In this document: piece by piece, positions 43,710 through 55,298 of the stretch
Layout of the letters: each line of letters begins with the position of its first letter
Position numbering within the stretch: the first letter of the stretch is position 1
DNA from: Pyropia yezoensis
Lineage: Eukaryota; Rhodophyta; Bangiophyceae; Bangiales; Bangiaceae
DNA length: 64,000 bases
Direction: 5' to 3'
Assembly: GCA_009829735.1 (NCBI GenBank)
Contig: CM020620.1
Span: forward strand, 9,550,794 to 9,614,793
Program-made: the position numbers and the translations under genes
Notes under the pieces: generated by a model
The model's input: only the letters and a program-made list of their open reading frames with translations
Databases searched by the model: none
Told to the model about the DNA's origin: nothing

Positions 43710-46700
43710 ATGATCGATTGTCCTGTGTTCGACTGCGGGGAGCAGTTTGTGTACTCCATTTTATTGGGTCGCCACCTACGGAGGCGCCATGCCTTTGATG
43801 GGCGACGCCCCGTCGACGATCCCGGGAATGCTCGTGGAGAAGGCTGCGGTGATGCCAATCCAGTTGGAGGCGCAGCAGGCGGGGGCGATACAGTCGGTGG
43901 CGGTGTTGAAGATGCTGGTAGTGTGGCTGGAGGTGGTATGGGCGAAGAGGATGGAGGCCCTCACCCTAACGATCTTGGAGATGACTGTGCGAGCTCGGTC
44001 GGGACAAGTGACGGTTAGAGCAGTGACTCGGATCGATTCATGGACGAGGATCGCAGTGAACCTGGTGACGAGACGGACGAGGAGGGGGTACTACCAAGCG
44101 ATGACACTGGTTCAACTGTCGCAGAGGACGCGTCTTCTGAGACCTGTGGATCCATGCGAACGGGGGCAGAAGGCGAGTCGAGCGAGCCCGCGGACGACGT
44201 GGAGGATCACGCCTTGTCCAAGTTGTACTCCCTTGCCGCACGTCATCATCCGGGGGAAGTGGATATTGGAGCAGGCGACCTTGGGGCCTCGATGTGCGGG
44301 CACGTGTGGGACTACTTCAACGCACTGCCGTGCGCCAGCAACTCCGTGTATCACCCTGCGACGTTTGCTTCATCCCACACGCACGTGTCTGCATTTAGGT
44401 CTCCTGCAACAAGACAATTCTTGTTCTACGTTTGTACGTCTTGTGGCACTGGTGTGTCGAAGGGTGAGGTCACCCGGCTCTATCGCCTTTGTCGACGGGT
44501 CGAAGACGGGACCGGCTCGACTACCAGACCCATCAAGGACGCCTTCAAGTCTCCAACCGCCATCAAAGAGGCTGTTCAGAAGGAGAAGAAGCGACTGTTG
44601 CAGTCGCTTGGATGGAAGGAGGCCGACGCTCCTACCGTGCTTGGACCGCAGCGGATCATCTTCCGCAGTGGCATGGCGGAGGTCATGAAGGCAGTCGCCT
44701 CGGCACCAGTTATTCGTTGGGAGCGTGGAGGTGGTACCTGCAACTGTCGAGAGGGTGTGCGCTACGACCGACCCAACTGTGATACAAGCAAAGGCAGTGT
44801 GTTGCAAGGCGACCCAAGCAATGTCGAGAGTCCTCGGGTTGAAAGAGGTTGCCGCGCTTGCACTTCTGAACTCGACGAGTGTGGGGAGCCGCGGCTTTCA
44901 CCGATGCAAAACGACGACGTGTTACGTGACTGCTTCGATGGAAAAGCGTACGAGGCCCAGAGAGCCGATGTGCTCAAAGTTCTCGGCATGGGTGCGCTCA
45001 TGTTGGCCTTGGCTCTTTACTCGGACGGTACTGTCGTGACCACCTCTGGAGGTAAGACATGCCACTTGCCACCTTCGGCGACCATTGGGTACATTCTGCA
45101 GTATGTGGCGCCACAGCTTCGTCAGCGTTGCGTTGATACGTATATGCGTCGCCTTGTGTTGTGGAGGTGTTGCATCGACTTGCATTTTGTTGTATCTTGT
45201 TGCGTTGCACGATGTGTACCGTACTGACATCGTGTCCGCATATTTGGTCACCACCATGCCTTTCCACAGGTGTGTCTGCTTACCCGATAAGAATGAGGAT
45301 TATGAACTTGTTGTCGCGTGTGCCTGTTTGGGTGACTGTGGCATATGTTCCACAGGTATGGGCAGACTTCCAGAAGTGCTCGGCATCCAACGCCGCTGCA
45401 GCGCGTGCGCAGGTGTTGCAGCACACGCTCAACCTGGCCTTTGGCGATCTTATGCGTGCGAGTCACTTCGGCGTCGCAGTTACCATGCTGGACGGTACGC
45501 AAGGCATTGTATCGCCTCGCGTCGTACTGTATGTCAGTGATCAGCCTGAGGAACGAGACATTGTGTGTCTGAAGAGGCACGGTACGGCCTTCAGCTGTAC
45601 ACCTTGTATGGCTCCTTTAAGCAGCTGTGGTCGTCGGCCGAGTGTGCCACACAAGCAGCGCAACGTGTTGAAGATGGTGGGCAAGCAACTCAAGGGAGCT
45701 CGAATGAGAGGGTCCTATGGTGCGGGTGTCGTGATTGATGCAATGGAGATGAAGTATAGTATCCACTGTATCGTACCTACACTGGCAGCCTGGGCGGGTC
45801 TGGGCTCCGGGTGTCTTCTGCTCTACAAAATATTCGGATTCGACCGCCTGCATGTACGTTTACCATTTCGTTTATGTTTGTGTGGGTAGTGTGCTGTTGT
45901 TGATTGTATGTCGCTGCATGTCGCTGTCTTCCGTACGAGGTAACTGTGTATGTTTGTCGTTCCATGTATGTTCTTGCCACTTACTAATCATGTACGTGAC
46001 GAGACAGACGTCCCACCGCAATGCACTCTTTGTTATGGCCTGGTCGTCTCGTTCGCCAGGTGATCGATCTTGGTATCTGTCGGGATCTGACAAAGGGCGT
46101 GTACAACTACGCGAAGGCGACTGCGCGACAGGGACTTCTCCTCCATGGGACAGACACCGAGTCGATACGTCACGCTAACAAGCGGTTCCGTTTCGCGTGC
46201 CGCACTCATCACGTCCCCTCTGTGGCCCCCGGCTACTTCATTAAGCCGGGTGTGTTGCAAGCCACGCTGAAAGGAAAGGAGCACCGCGACGCTGTGCACT
46301 TCCTGCCTTTTGCGGTTGCAGGCTTGTTTGGGCGAGGTGCGCCCGGTCGTCGATTCCATGGGATATTGACATGGAGCATCTGTGAGCTGGCGGCGCTGCT
46401 CAGGGACTTCTTCGATCCGCGGGCGAAGACGTGGCGCGATGCCAAAGGACCTGTGCGAGCGGTTCTCAGATTGGGTTGAGAATGACTTCCACGAGCTGTT
46501 TGGCGAGACCAACACGAGCAAGGTGCATCGCACTGTATCTCATCTCAAAGATGAGTTCTTGTTGCGCGCGAGTGTGATTGACGGCAACACCGGCGCAAAC
46601 GAGGCGCTGCATAAGTACGTGAAGCGGGCCTTCCAGCTCACCAACAAGAACCGCGGACATGCAGCGCTACAGATGGTGTTGGCTGAGCAGATATCGACCC

Positions 46701-47338
46701 TCATCTCGCGTTTGGAGGCGGAGCAAAAAGCAGTCAGGCGGGAGGGCAACCGGCGCAGGCGGGTAAGGACACGCGGCAGGCCGTGCTCAGCTGGTGACCT
46801 CGCGGTTGATCTAAGCCTGCCTAAGCTCTGCGACGCATTGCAATGTGATGCATCTGACTGCGTCGTCTTGCAGTCCGGTGTGTGGCTCTCGGAGGAGGTG
46901 CCGCGAAAGGCGGACGGACGTCGGTCGACTTTATGGGCGACAGCCAATCTCAAGGGCCGTCCTTGGTTTGACTGGGTGAACTACCGGGCGTCCGACGGCT
47001 CGGAGCGATACGGACGAGCCCGTGTCTTGGTGGTGAGCCTGAACGGGTCGGTCCGCAGAACTGTGGTCGTCGAGCGCGCAGAAGCAACAACTGCAGTACC
47101 GGACTGCCCTTTTTCTGCCTATGGATGCACCCGGCTGCGTTGGGTTCATCAGCAGGGTTGTACTGAGGCAGACCTTGAAGCCATTGATTTGAGTGCCATT
47201 ACGAAGGTGCTCTGTGTTGAGCTCGACTGGGACGATTGGGTGACGCGGAACGGCCTCATCGACTTTCCGACAACGCACCCGATTGATGCAAGTGACCTCC
47301 ACCAGCGACGCTTCTTCGTCAATGCATTTGCTTCTTAG
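43710..47338 (+). pseudogene. KDZ/Plavaka-type transposase, three exons, damaged
   Basis: Exons 43710-45051, 45270-45853 and 46060-47338. The donors (GGAG|GTAAGA, GCAT|GTACGT) and acceptors (CCACAG|G, CGCCAG|G) keep phase. Starts with a C2H2 finger (CPVFDCGEQF...LGRHLRRRH), then a Cys/Asp-rich part. The core follows the KDZ order: ALYSDGTVVTTSGGVSAYPI across intron 1, VPVWVTVAYVPQV, LQHTLNLAFGDLMRASHFGV, SPRVVLYVSDQPEERDIVC, FDRLHVIDLGICRDLTKG across intron 2, and NEALHKYVKRAFQLTNKN near the end. Damage: an in-frame TAG at 44016 and one extra base near 46,445. With that base removed the total is an exact multiple of three (about 1,067 residues). The extra base could be an assembly error; the stop less likely so. 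Confidence 0.82.
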
Positions 47339-48499
47339 GCTGCTTTGTCGTACGTGTCTTCCAATGTCTTGCTCTGCAATCCTCTGTATACACATAGCAT
47401 TTGATTGCAACTCGGGAATACTTCCATTCTGTCTTTTCCATACTGTCATTGTGCGCCTCGGGAGTGTGTTCTCTGGTGCTTGCTTGTATGGCCATGTATC
47501 GACTTGAATGTTTCTCTCTGAAGCGACTATGAGCGATTGTGCCAAGTGGAAGTGTGTATGTGGAGCGTCTTGCTCCCGTCGTTATTTTTCCTCACGTTCC
47601 ATGAGCTGATTTGATACATCAAGGGCCCTTCTTGGAAAGGGGTCGACATGGGCAAGTGAGAGGGCTGGAGGGCGGGTAGGACGGTGGGTCGGACAGCATC
47701 CGCAGCTGCGATTGACCATGATTTGAAGGTTCAGACAAAGATTCCGGGAAAGAGGGGTGGGGATAGCTCAGGACGTAGCAAGGAGAGGCCATCGAGTAAA
47801 ATCTTCAATCATGGTCGGGTGAGCTCACAGGCTCTTGATCTCCGCGACTGCACCAAGTCGATAGTCCTCCGACTTGGGCAAAGAAACGACCGTATCCCTC
47901 ACCAAGGATGATTCTCGGGAGGTGCATTGTGTGGGAATGTGAGAGGCGCGCGAGCCGGGAACCGGATCATCGCTTATAGAGGGTCGTGGTGCGATTTAGG
48001 ACACGCTGGGTCCAGAATCAGCTCACTGGCGTCGGTAGATGCGCAACTGAGCATGTTCAGGAGGGGGTGTCAAAAAGTAGCCTCCGTGAATGGAGGCTCG
48101 GGCGAGGCTGTGTGGTCAATCAGATGCCGTGAAACGTCCGGACCGTGCGATCGGAAGAATTGGTGGACTCTTCAGCGATGTATTTTAAACGAAGATGACA
48201 CTGGCGGCCGGGCGCGTACGCGTGGAGAACGAAAGGTCGATGTTCCGTCGTCCGCGACTCGACCAGCTTGTCCGATGCGACTGTCGGAGTCGCGATGGCC
48301 AGTGTGTGAGGAGCGGTGATGTCCATGAAGGATCTGTGTTGCAGCGCAATACAAGAAGATGCGGCGATATACAAGTCATGACATGTATTGCAGTGGTGCT
48401 CTTTTTTCATCAGTGCGCGGTCTTCACTTGATTTTGCAGTACGTTGCAGTGGAAACTTGTGAAATGCAACGCCATGCAGTGTTTGTGATTGAGTTGCAT
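47339..48499. other. Right subterminal region of the KDZ element
   Basis: Non-coding. The last 200 bp carry about eight TTGCA/TGCAA/TTGCAG words (for example around 48339, 48390, 48437, 48445, 48466, 48492). These may be transposase-binding repeats. Confidence 0.5.
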
Positions 48500-48521
48500 G
48501 TGGTTCCGGTCGCCGACGATG
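48500..48521 (-). repeat. Right terminal inverted repeat of the KDZ element
   Basis: 22 bp that are the exact reverse complement of 35513-35534. The outermost CAT/ATG is symmetrical and includes the possible AT target duplication. Confidence 0.88.
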
Positions 48522-49545
48522 GCGTGGACCTTCGTCTTTGACGAGTTTTCCAGCTTCCCCACGGCTGCATGGGTCGAGTGGCTTACCGTGAACGGTTTGT
48601 TCTGCTGGCTCCCCGAGGAGGTGTTGACGTGGCTAGATGCCCTGGATCTGTCGCGACTGGCGGATGGCTCGGGCGGGGTCGCACGTCTAGCGACGCTTCG
48701 CAACATACGGGCGGCACACGCCGAGCTCCCTTGGGGTACGGTCGTGGCGAATGTACGCCGTCGTGACTACCGCTCTAAGGTGGCGCGCCAGGTGTATGTA
48801 AAGCTTGACAATTCAGCCAAGTACGCCTTCGTCTCGCGCCACCCGTGTGGGTCTTTTGACTGGAAGCGCGACCCTTCTTGGTCAATGCCCGTCGAGGTGG
48901 GCGTAGGCGGCCGTGGTCCAGTGGCTGAGTTTAGAGGTGGACGTCGTGGTCCTCGATCGCTGTCGTGTTCTCGGTCGCCTATCAGGCGTGTTGGCGATCG
49001 CGCCGGTTCGTCAGGCGTGCCCGCAGTTGCAACTGGGTCCGGTGGTTACGAGCCTGAGTGGCCGTCCGAGTTTGCCCCTAGCGGGGCGGTTGCCTTGTTA
49101 GGCTCGGACCGAGCTGCTCAGCTAAGTGACCCGGTGGTGCCGCGTGGGGCAACTGCTGGGGCGTTGGCAATTGCCTGGTCTCGGCAGGTGTTCTTATTGC
49201 GCGACTCGCTGCGCAGCGTTGACGGCAAGACCGAGTTCGAGGCGATCGCCACTCTGATCCGTAAGGTGTCGGACTTAACTCTGGCCGACACGATGCGAGA
49301 CACTTTTGTCAGTGAGCTGCAGGACGCACCGGAGTTGGCGGTGCGCGAGCCGAGTCCTTGTCGTGTTTAGGTTCGCGCGATCTTCGGCGTTCGTGGCCGT
49401 GGTTCCGAAGACGAGGAGGAGGACCCTGCCGATGTGGCACCGGCGCTCCGTGTGCGCTCACGCAGCTCGTCTTGTGAGACGCCACGTCGCCGCCATTATT
49501 AGTCTGGCGTGGGGTGTGGGTCGTAGCCGATTGGCTTATTGAGGC

Positions 49546-50049
49546 TCATTCTCGCTTTTGTTTGTCTTGGGCGTGTGGGTGTGCCTGTGTTAGTGTAGTC
49601 CTGAAGAGAAGCGCCACCTTGGCCCATTGTGTTGACTTACAGTGTGGTTGGTCCATAAGTCTCATTACATTGTACTCAACGGACGCGCGTCTCTCTCTCG
49701 AGTACCAGGCGGTGTGTTCCCATACTGGGGTGACGAGCACTGCGTCCTTAGGACATCTCTGTACGTATGCTACCACTTGGTCAAGCATGTGTGTTTGGCG
49801 CCTGAGCAGAAGCCTAGCTTCGTCTTGGGGTGGGGTTGAGTCAGTGGGGGCCACGAGGCTATCGCAGTTGGGGTCTTGGGGTATCAATGGCCCATAACGA
49901 TGCACCAGCTGTGCGGGTTCGTCCCGGGGACCCCATGTGGGGTAGCTGAAGTTACGGCATGCCATAGGCAGAGTGGAATTTATGTAGTGCACTGGCACTT
50001 GCTCGACCATGGAGCGGTCTGCGTTGTCCCATCGGACACTAGCCTGCAC
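49546..50049 (-). CDS. Small unrecognised ORF downstream of chromovirus A pol
   Basis: 167 residues on the pol strand, between the chromodomain stop and the end of the antisense ORF. The stretch AVLVTPVWEHTAWY recalls the 'LVVP.W....W' strand motif in C-terminal domains of some retroelement polyproteins. The frame starts weakly and may be a degenerate fragment. It has no counterpart at the same place in chromovirus B, where pol and antisense ORF are only 145 bp apart. Confidence 0.3.
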   Translation of the reverse strand: MQASVRWDNADRSMVEQVPVHYINSTLPMACRNFSYPTWGPRDEPAQLVHRYGPLIPQDPNCDSLVAPTDSTPPQDEARLLLRRQTHMLDQVVAYVQRCPKDAVLVTPVWEHTAWYSRERRASVEYNVMRLMDQPHCKSTQWAKVALLFRTTLTQAHPHAQDKQKRE

Positions 50050-50206
50050 TACCCCCCATGGGTCGACGTAGACCGCTCGGACCCAAGGGGTCCAGTGGCG
50101 GGGGCCGTTGGACTCGTAAGACGAGGCTGCAGTAGCCAGAGCTACTAATGACTTGGTGTGTCGTTTCTTTCTCCAGGTGTATCCAGGTATTTCAACCTCC
50201 TAAAGT

Positions 50207-51722
50207 TTAGGATCGGAGGTCACGAATGACTAAGTTACGTGGCAGATTTTCAACCGGTTCCCACGTGTCATCCTTAGCGGTATAGTCATACCAGCGGACT
50301 TTGAATTCGTATGAATCCCCGGCCTCGCGGTGTGTCATGAGTTTGTCAATGACGCGTCGTGAACCGCAGGCTCCGGTCTGGGTGTGTCAAACCCATCGAG
50401 CCATGGATGTGGGGTGTCATCCTTGACGTCGGCAGGCCGTGGGGCCGGTGTAGCATGGTCGCTACTAATACGCTTCTAGAGTCCATCTACTTCAATGACG
50501 AAGGTGGACTCGTCTGCGTCTACGACGATGAACCACCCAATGGCCTGGCTCTGGAACTTGTTCGATCACTGGTGGTTTGTCGTACAGACATAATCACCGA
50601 TCTTGATCTTAGAGTTGCGCTGACCCAATTTGGAGTCGAAGCTACGTTTGTAACGTTGCTGAGTCCTGCGGAGCGCCTTCACGACTGCCGGGATCTGCAC
50701 ACGCAGTCGTGCCATGAACTCTCTCTTGCGTGCAAGAGGCGAACCGTCGCTGAGGGTTCCTCGGGGCTTGAGGGATATCCCTGGGGGCAAGTTGCAGACA
50801 GACAGGTTAGGTAGCCGTCGCCGGATGACGAGTTCAAAAGGGGCGATGCCCGTAGACCGGTGTGGTTGGCTACTACAAGCCATTTTCAAGATGGGCAGGA
50901 GCTCATCCCAACGTTTGGGATCTTCTGTCACATAGTGACGTAGTTGGGCAGCAATGGTACGATTGTACCTCCCGACTTGACCATTGGTCTGTGGATGGTA
51001 AGCAGTGGTGGGGACCGTCTCGATACCGAGTACCTTCATAACGGCGATGAAGAACTTCGACATGAACTGTGGTCCTTGGTCTGACAAGATCTTGTCCGGT
51101 GGCCCGTAACATGCGACCCAGTGGTCAATAACAGCTGACGCCACAGATATGGCAGTGATGGTCTTGAGTGCGACGCACTTAGTCTTCTTACAAATGCAAA
51201 TCTGTCAGTGATGACAAGAATGAAGCGGTTGCCGCTCTTGCTTGGGGGCAAGGGTCCGAGAATGTCGATTGATAGCTTGTTCAATGGTTCCGTGGACATG
51301 AAAAGCGCCTGAGGGCTTGTGTGTCGACGAAGGGCGAGGCGGTTCTGCGCGCACGAGGTGCACTTGGTGATTGTACCATGGATATCGGATATCATCGTCG
51401 GCCAGTGGAACATTGTTCTCATGGTGTAATACATCTTGTTCATGCCCGGATGAGCGGCGACTGTCGCGTGGTGTTGCAGTGCCAATGTGTTGGCTTGTTG
51501 TGACTTGGGAATCACCAGTTGGTCTCCATACGGCTTGCTGCGGTACCGGGCGTGGTTGTCATCGAGGTAAAATGACTTGGCCAGTCCCTTGTCAATGCTG
51601 GCTACGGTTGCTTGGCGGAAGTCGTCCGATTGTTGCTGCTCGATGACGTCGTCAAAGTTGACGGGGGTGGGGTCAGCGGTGCCAGTGTATCTCTTTGTCA
51701 TGCCTTCGGCCGTCTCGGCCAT
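50207..51722 (-). pseudogene. Integrase and chromodomain of chromovirus A, broken
   Basis: The integrase zinc site (HHATVAAHPG...CTSCAQNR) and core start (SIDILGPLPPSKSGN) lie in one frame. The rest of the core (ILSDQGPQF, HPQTNGQVGRYNRT) lies in another, so there is a frameshift near 51,180. The position of the catalytic Glu in NGQV-E-R is occupied by Gly. A chromodomain ends the gene (SYEFKVRWYDYTAKDDTWEP, stop at 50207). Non-functional. Confidence 0.88.
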
Positions 51723-53560
51723 TACCAGACACAGTATTCATCATTGATCTTCTCCGATTCGGCATTGTTATTCGCTCTGTATAGAAAGTCTGGGATGCCG
51801 TGACTTGCACCCGGCTTATACTTGAGTTCGAAGTCGAACTCGGCCAATCGCATGCGCCATCGCATCAGGCGCCCCCTGGAATCAGCCGTGCTGTAGATCC
51901 AGCTAAGACCCTAGTGATCCGATCGGATAATGAAGTGTTGTCCTTCTAGGAAGTGTCTCAATTTGAGAACGGCCCGTACGATGCCAAGGCATTCTCTTTC
52001 CGTGGTGGAATAGTTGAGTTCAGCGAGGTCGAGAGCGCGACTCCAGTAACCAAGTGGTTGTTGCTTGCCGTCATGGTCCTTCTGCAATAGGGTGCATCCC
52101 AGCTGGTATGCACTGGCATCGACGTCGAATGTCAACTCACGCCCAGCTTTGGGTAAGGCGAGGATGGGCGGGTGGACGAGAGCGTCGCGAAGATCTTCAA
52201 AGGCCGCTTTGGCTTCTTCGGAAGGTGGGTGCAGGTCTGGTGGGACCTCTTTCTTGGTCATTGCGTTGAGTGGTCGAGCACGTTTCGTGAAGTCCAACAC
52301 GAAACGTCGATACACGTTGCACATCCCCAAGAAGCTCTTCATTCGAGTCTTGGTCTTGGGGAACGTGGCTTGACGCAATGCGCCTGTGTTCTTGTTTAGA
52401 CCGTGCAACTTACTAGGGGCAATGGTGTGGCCGAGGTACTCGACCTCGTTGGTGAACCACTTGCACTTCTGAAGGTTGACGGTAGCGCCGGCGTCACGCA
52501 ATCGTGTCAGCACTAGGTCCACATCTTTGATGTGTTGAGCGGCTAAGGCTGAAAAGATGGTGACATCGTCGAGGTACACTATGCGAATTTTCCACTTCAG
52601 TCCGTACAGGATAATGTCGAGTGCGCGCTGGAACGTCGCAGGTGCATTCGTCAAGCCGAATGGCATTGTTGTCCAGTCGAGTAATCCATAATGCGTAGTG
52701 AACGCGGTCTTCTCTTGGTCTTCCTTTCGAAGTGGAACCTGCCAGTACCCAGCGGTACAGTCGAGAGATGTGAGGACCTTGGCGTCGCTAAGGGAGTCGA
52801 GGCAATCCTCCATGCGGGGGGGGGGGTACGCGTCCTTCTTGGTGATGTTGTTTAACCGTCGGTAGTCGACAAAGAAGCGCACCTTCCCGTTCTTCTTGGG
52901 CAAGATTACAACCGAGCTGTCCCAGCCGCTGTGACTTCGTTTAATAACCTTAAGCTTCAACATTTTGTTGATTTAGTCGACGATAATCGCTCGTTTGAAC
53001 GCGTCGGGTCCGCAAGGCTGAGCCCTGATCGGGACGGCACCGGGCGGAGTCACGATAGCGCGCTCGGTAGCGTGGATTACTCCGAGGGATCCACCCCACA
53101 TCTTGCCATGTTTGCCTAGCATGTCCTTGATCTGCTTATGCAGGTATTCGGGCGCGTCATTGAGGTCGATTTCTTCGAGCGCGTTGCGCGTTTCCTCGAT
53201 GGCCTCCTTCGGAGGGGGGTTCTCCTCGTCGGAGGGTACTGTCAGTATCTTCCCCGTGTGGGACTCGGCGAATGCCACAGTGCTTCCCTTTCGGATGATG
53301 ACGAGGTCTGGGCCGACGTTGCCTAACTTAACCAGAAGTGGTTCATCTGGCTTGATGGTGGCGACGCCGTGGGCGGCTGCCATAAATTTGTGCCGGCACA
53401 ATCTTGCGTTGGGCTGGAGGGTAGCCAGCCCGGGGGTTTCGCAGGTCACCGTGACCCATTCTTCGGTCTGGCCCTTGGCTCGGGTCTGCTTACACGCTCG
53501 TACGTTGGCAGGACCTTCGGTCCATTGGGGGGCCATGTCACCCATGTACTGGATGCCCAA
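51723..53560 (-). pseudogene. Reverse transcriptase and RNase H of chromovirus A, broken
   Basis: RT motifs VRFFVDYRRLN, LTSLDCTAGYWQVPL, MPFGLTNAPATFQRAL and IVYLDDVTIF are present, followed by RNase H (LTFDVDASAYQLGC, NYSTTERECLGI, FIIRSDH). An in-frame stop at 52975-52973 separates the protease-RT linker from RT, and another at 51913-51911 truncates RNase H. Similar in length and order to the copy in chromovirus B. Confidence 0.92.
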
Positions 53561-53925
53561 TATGGGTGAGTGCCCAATATGGGTGAGTGCGGTTTGGCGT
53601 CATTGCCTTGCCAGACAATGCGTTTGAGCCTTGGCAAGATGGCCTCAATATGGTTCTCCACAAACTCGATACATTGAAATGATAAGTTCGGGGTGACGAA
53701 GAACCGGACAAGGACTTGCACACCACTGGTGTCGACGAAGAGGTGGATGGCCTGGGGGGCCTGGATGGGGGAACCGTTGGCATCCACGATACGTGGTTTC
53801 TCAGGCAGATGCTTGGCGTAGTCACGCCAATGAGTTGGAAGGACATCGGGGCTAACCAGGTTAACCCCTGCGCCCGTGTCCAAGATGGGTCGAAGACTCC
53901 TTGTGTTGTGCAGGTCCATGCCCAA
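53561..53925 (-). pseudogene. Aspartic protease of chromovirus A, frameshifted from RT
   Basis: Contains the retropepsin active-site triad in PILDTGAGVNLVS. The frame then departs from the one leading into RT near 53,560, where GCCCAATATGGGTGAGT is duplicated in tandem (53551-53586). That duplication is probably the cause of the shift. Confidence 0.8.
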
Positions 53926-54036
53926 AGGGCCGATGTTTTGTAGTGCCGATGGGATTTGCTTAGTATCTTTTGACCTTCGGTCTAACGGGTCTTAAGGTCA
54001 GGGTTGCGTCGGAGCAGTTGCCCGCCGGTCCCCGAA

Positions 54037-55298
54037 TCACTTGTTTTTTGCGTCATTTTCCTCGGCAGTTGTCTTAGAGCCAGTTGACTCATTGCTGCTC
54101 GAGTCCCGCAGGACTTCCATGTCAACAATGGCATTGACCTGCTTGCGCACTTCTTCCTCCACGAGGATCATCACACGCGCCTGGCGGCGCTCTCGTCGGG
54201 GCTTGGGACAACGCGAAGCGAAATGCCCGGGCTCATTACAGTTATAACAGATGTCGTTGGTGCGTGTGTTGGGCGTACTCGCCAGGTTCGGCGCGTCCGT
54301 ACGGAAGGCCTTTACCGGTGCGTAGGGTCGATCTACCGTCCGCTGCGGTTGAGCCGGGGCCGAGTCAATTTGACCAACCTTGATGAGCGGTGGGCGACTA
54401 GCCTTGATCGACTGACGCAGTCGATTGGCGCCCTCCGAACAGCCTTGAGCTGCCGCGACGGTGTCCGCCATCGGGCGGTTAAGGAACTGGCTGTCCAGTA
54501 CGCGGACGTTGGGCTTTATCAGGTCAGATAGACCTTTCATAATAACATCCATCACATCTTGAGCGCTGAACAAGCCACACAGGCGATCGCACGCAGCTTC
54601 CACCCGTGCTCTAAACACTCGGGGGACCTCCGTGTCCAGTTGCCAATGCGGTGTGCGTCGCATACTTCTTGAGAAGCCAGTTGGCGCCGTCATCGTAAGT
54701 GGTCAGCTCGTAGCTCTTGCCTCCGTACGATGGTGTTGGCGGCACTAGCGAAGGATCGCTTGGCCGCCCCGGCAAGCCGGAAGGCCATCAATGGATACGC
54801 TTGACCGTGAGTCAATCCTGCTGCGTCGCAAGCTCCATCCTTGAGGCTCTCGACTCGGTGCTCGAGTGCGCGGATCCTGCGGCTCTTCCGAGGAAGATTA
54901 ACTGTGGCCAATGCATGCTGCAAAGACGTTCCAGGCAGATTGCCGGTCTCATCCTTGGCCACCAGCCGTCGGCTCGACGGTGTCCGCTGACGTACCGTCT
55001 CATTTGAGGGTGCCTTCCTCAGCTCCTCAAAAATGGTCGCCATCACGGCGTTGGCGTCTTGCAACGTCTGATTGACGGCCTCTTGGGCCTCAAGGCGAGA
55101 GCGAAGTGTCTCCACCACCACCTTCAGGCTCTCCAACTCGGAGTTAGTCTTGACCTCGAAATTGGGAATGGGGGGCGTCACTTCCGGGGCCGGAAGGCGG
55201 TTAGATCCGCTCCCTCCGCCTGGCGGCGTGAAACCGAAAGGCAGGGCTGTTCCCGTACCTTTTGGGCGCCGAGCGCCGTCAGGTGCTCCCGTAGCCAT
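54037..55298 (-). pseudogene. gag of chromovirus A, frameshifted
   Basis: Starts MATGAPDGARRPKG at 55298. A coiled-coil-like stretch (LESLKVVVETLRSRLEAQEA) and the start of capsid follow, then the frame shifts near 54,730 and again near 54,640. The downstream frame holds the CCHC zinc knuckle CYNCNEPGHFASRC and ends at 54037. It cannot be translated as one protein. Confidence 0.85.

Larger units (their letters stand above)
35516..48518 (+). mobile_element. 13.0-kb DNA transposon, KDZ/Plavaka-type, with accessory gene
   Basis: Bounded by inverted repeats CGTCGGCGACCGGAACCAC (35516-35534; inverted at 48500-48518). The adjoining AT occurs on both sides (35514-35515, 48519-48520), so an AT target duplication is possible. 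Removing element plus one AT restores an open frame in the antisense ORF of chromovirus A. It contains a plus-strand three-exon transposase (43710-47338) and a divergent minus-strand six-exon gene (37155-42262). Both ends are rich in TTGCA/TGCAA words. The transposase is broken, so this copy is probably inactive. Confidence 0.82.
24963..49370 (+). pseudogene. Antisense ORF of chromovirus A, split by two insertions
   Basis: Three blocks on the strand opposite to gag-pol: 24963-25292 (MSSGASTVIHTGV...), 34948-35515 and 48519-49370. Chromovirus B separates the first two, and the KDZ transposon separates the last two. Removing the KDZ element joins ...DPDN with MAWTFVFDEF in frame, which supports one ancestral ORF of about 580 codons. 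The middle block has at least one stop (HPYHLRV then TAA) and frameshifts. The last block is open for 284 codons. It occupies the same place and orientation as the intact 705-codon ORF of chromovirus B and shares the pattern N-x-L-x-x-L-P-x-x-x-x-x-W. No known domain is recognised; the function is unknown. Confidence 0.65.
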
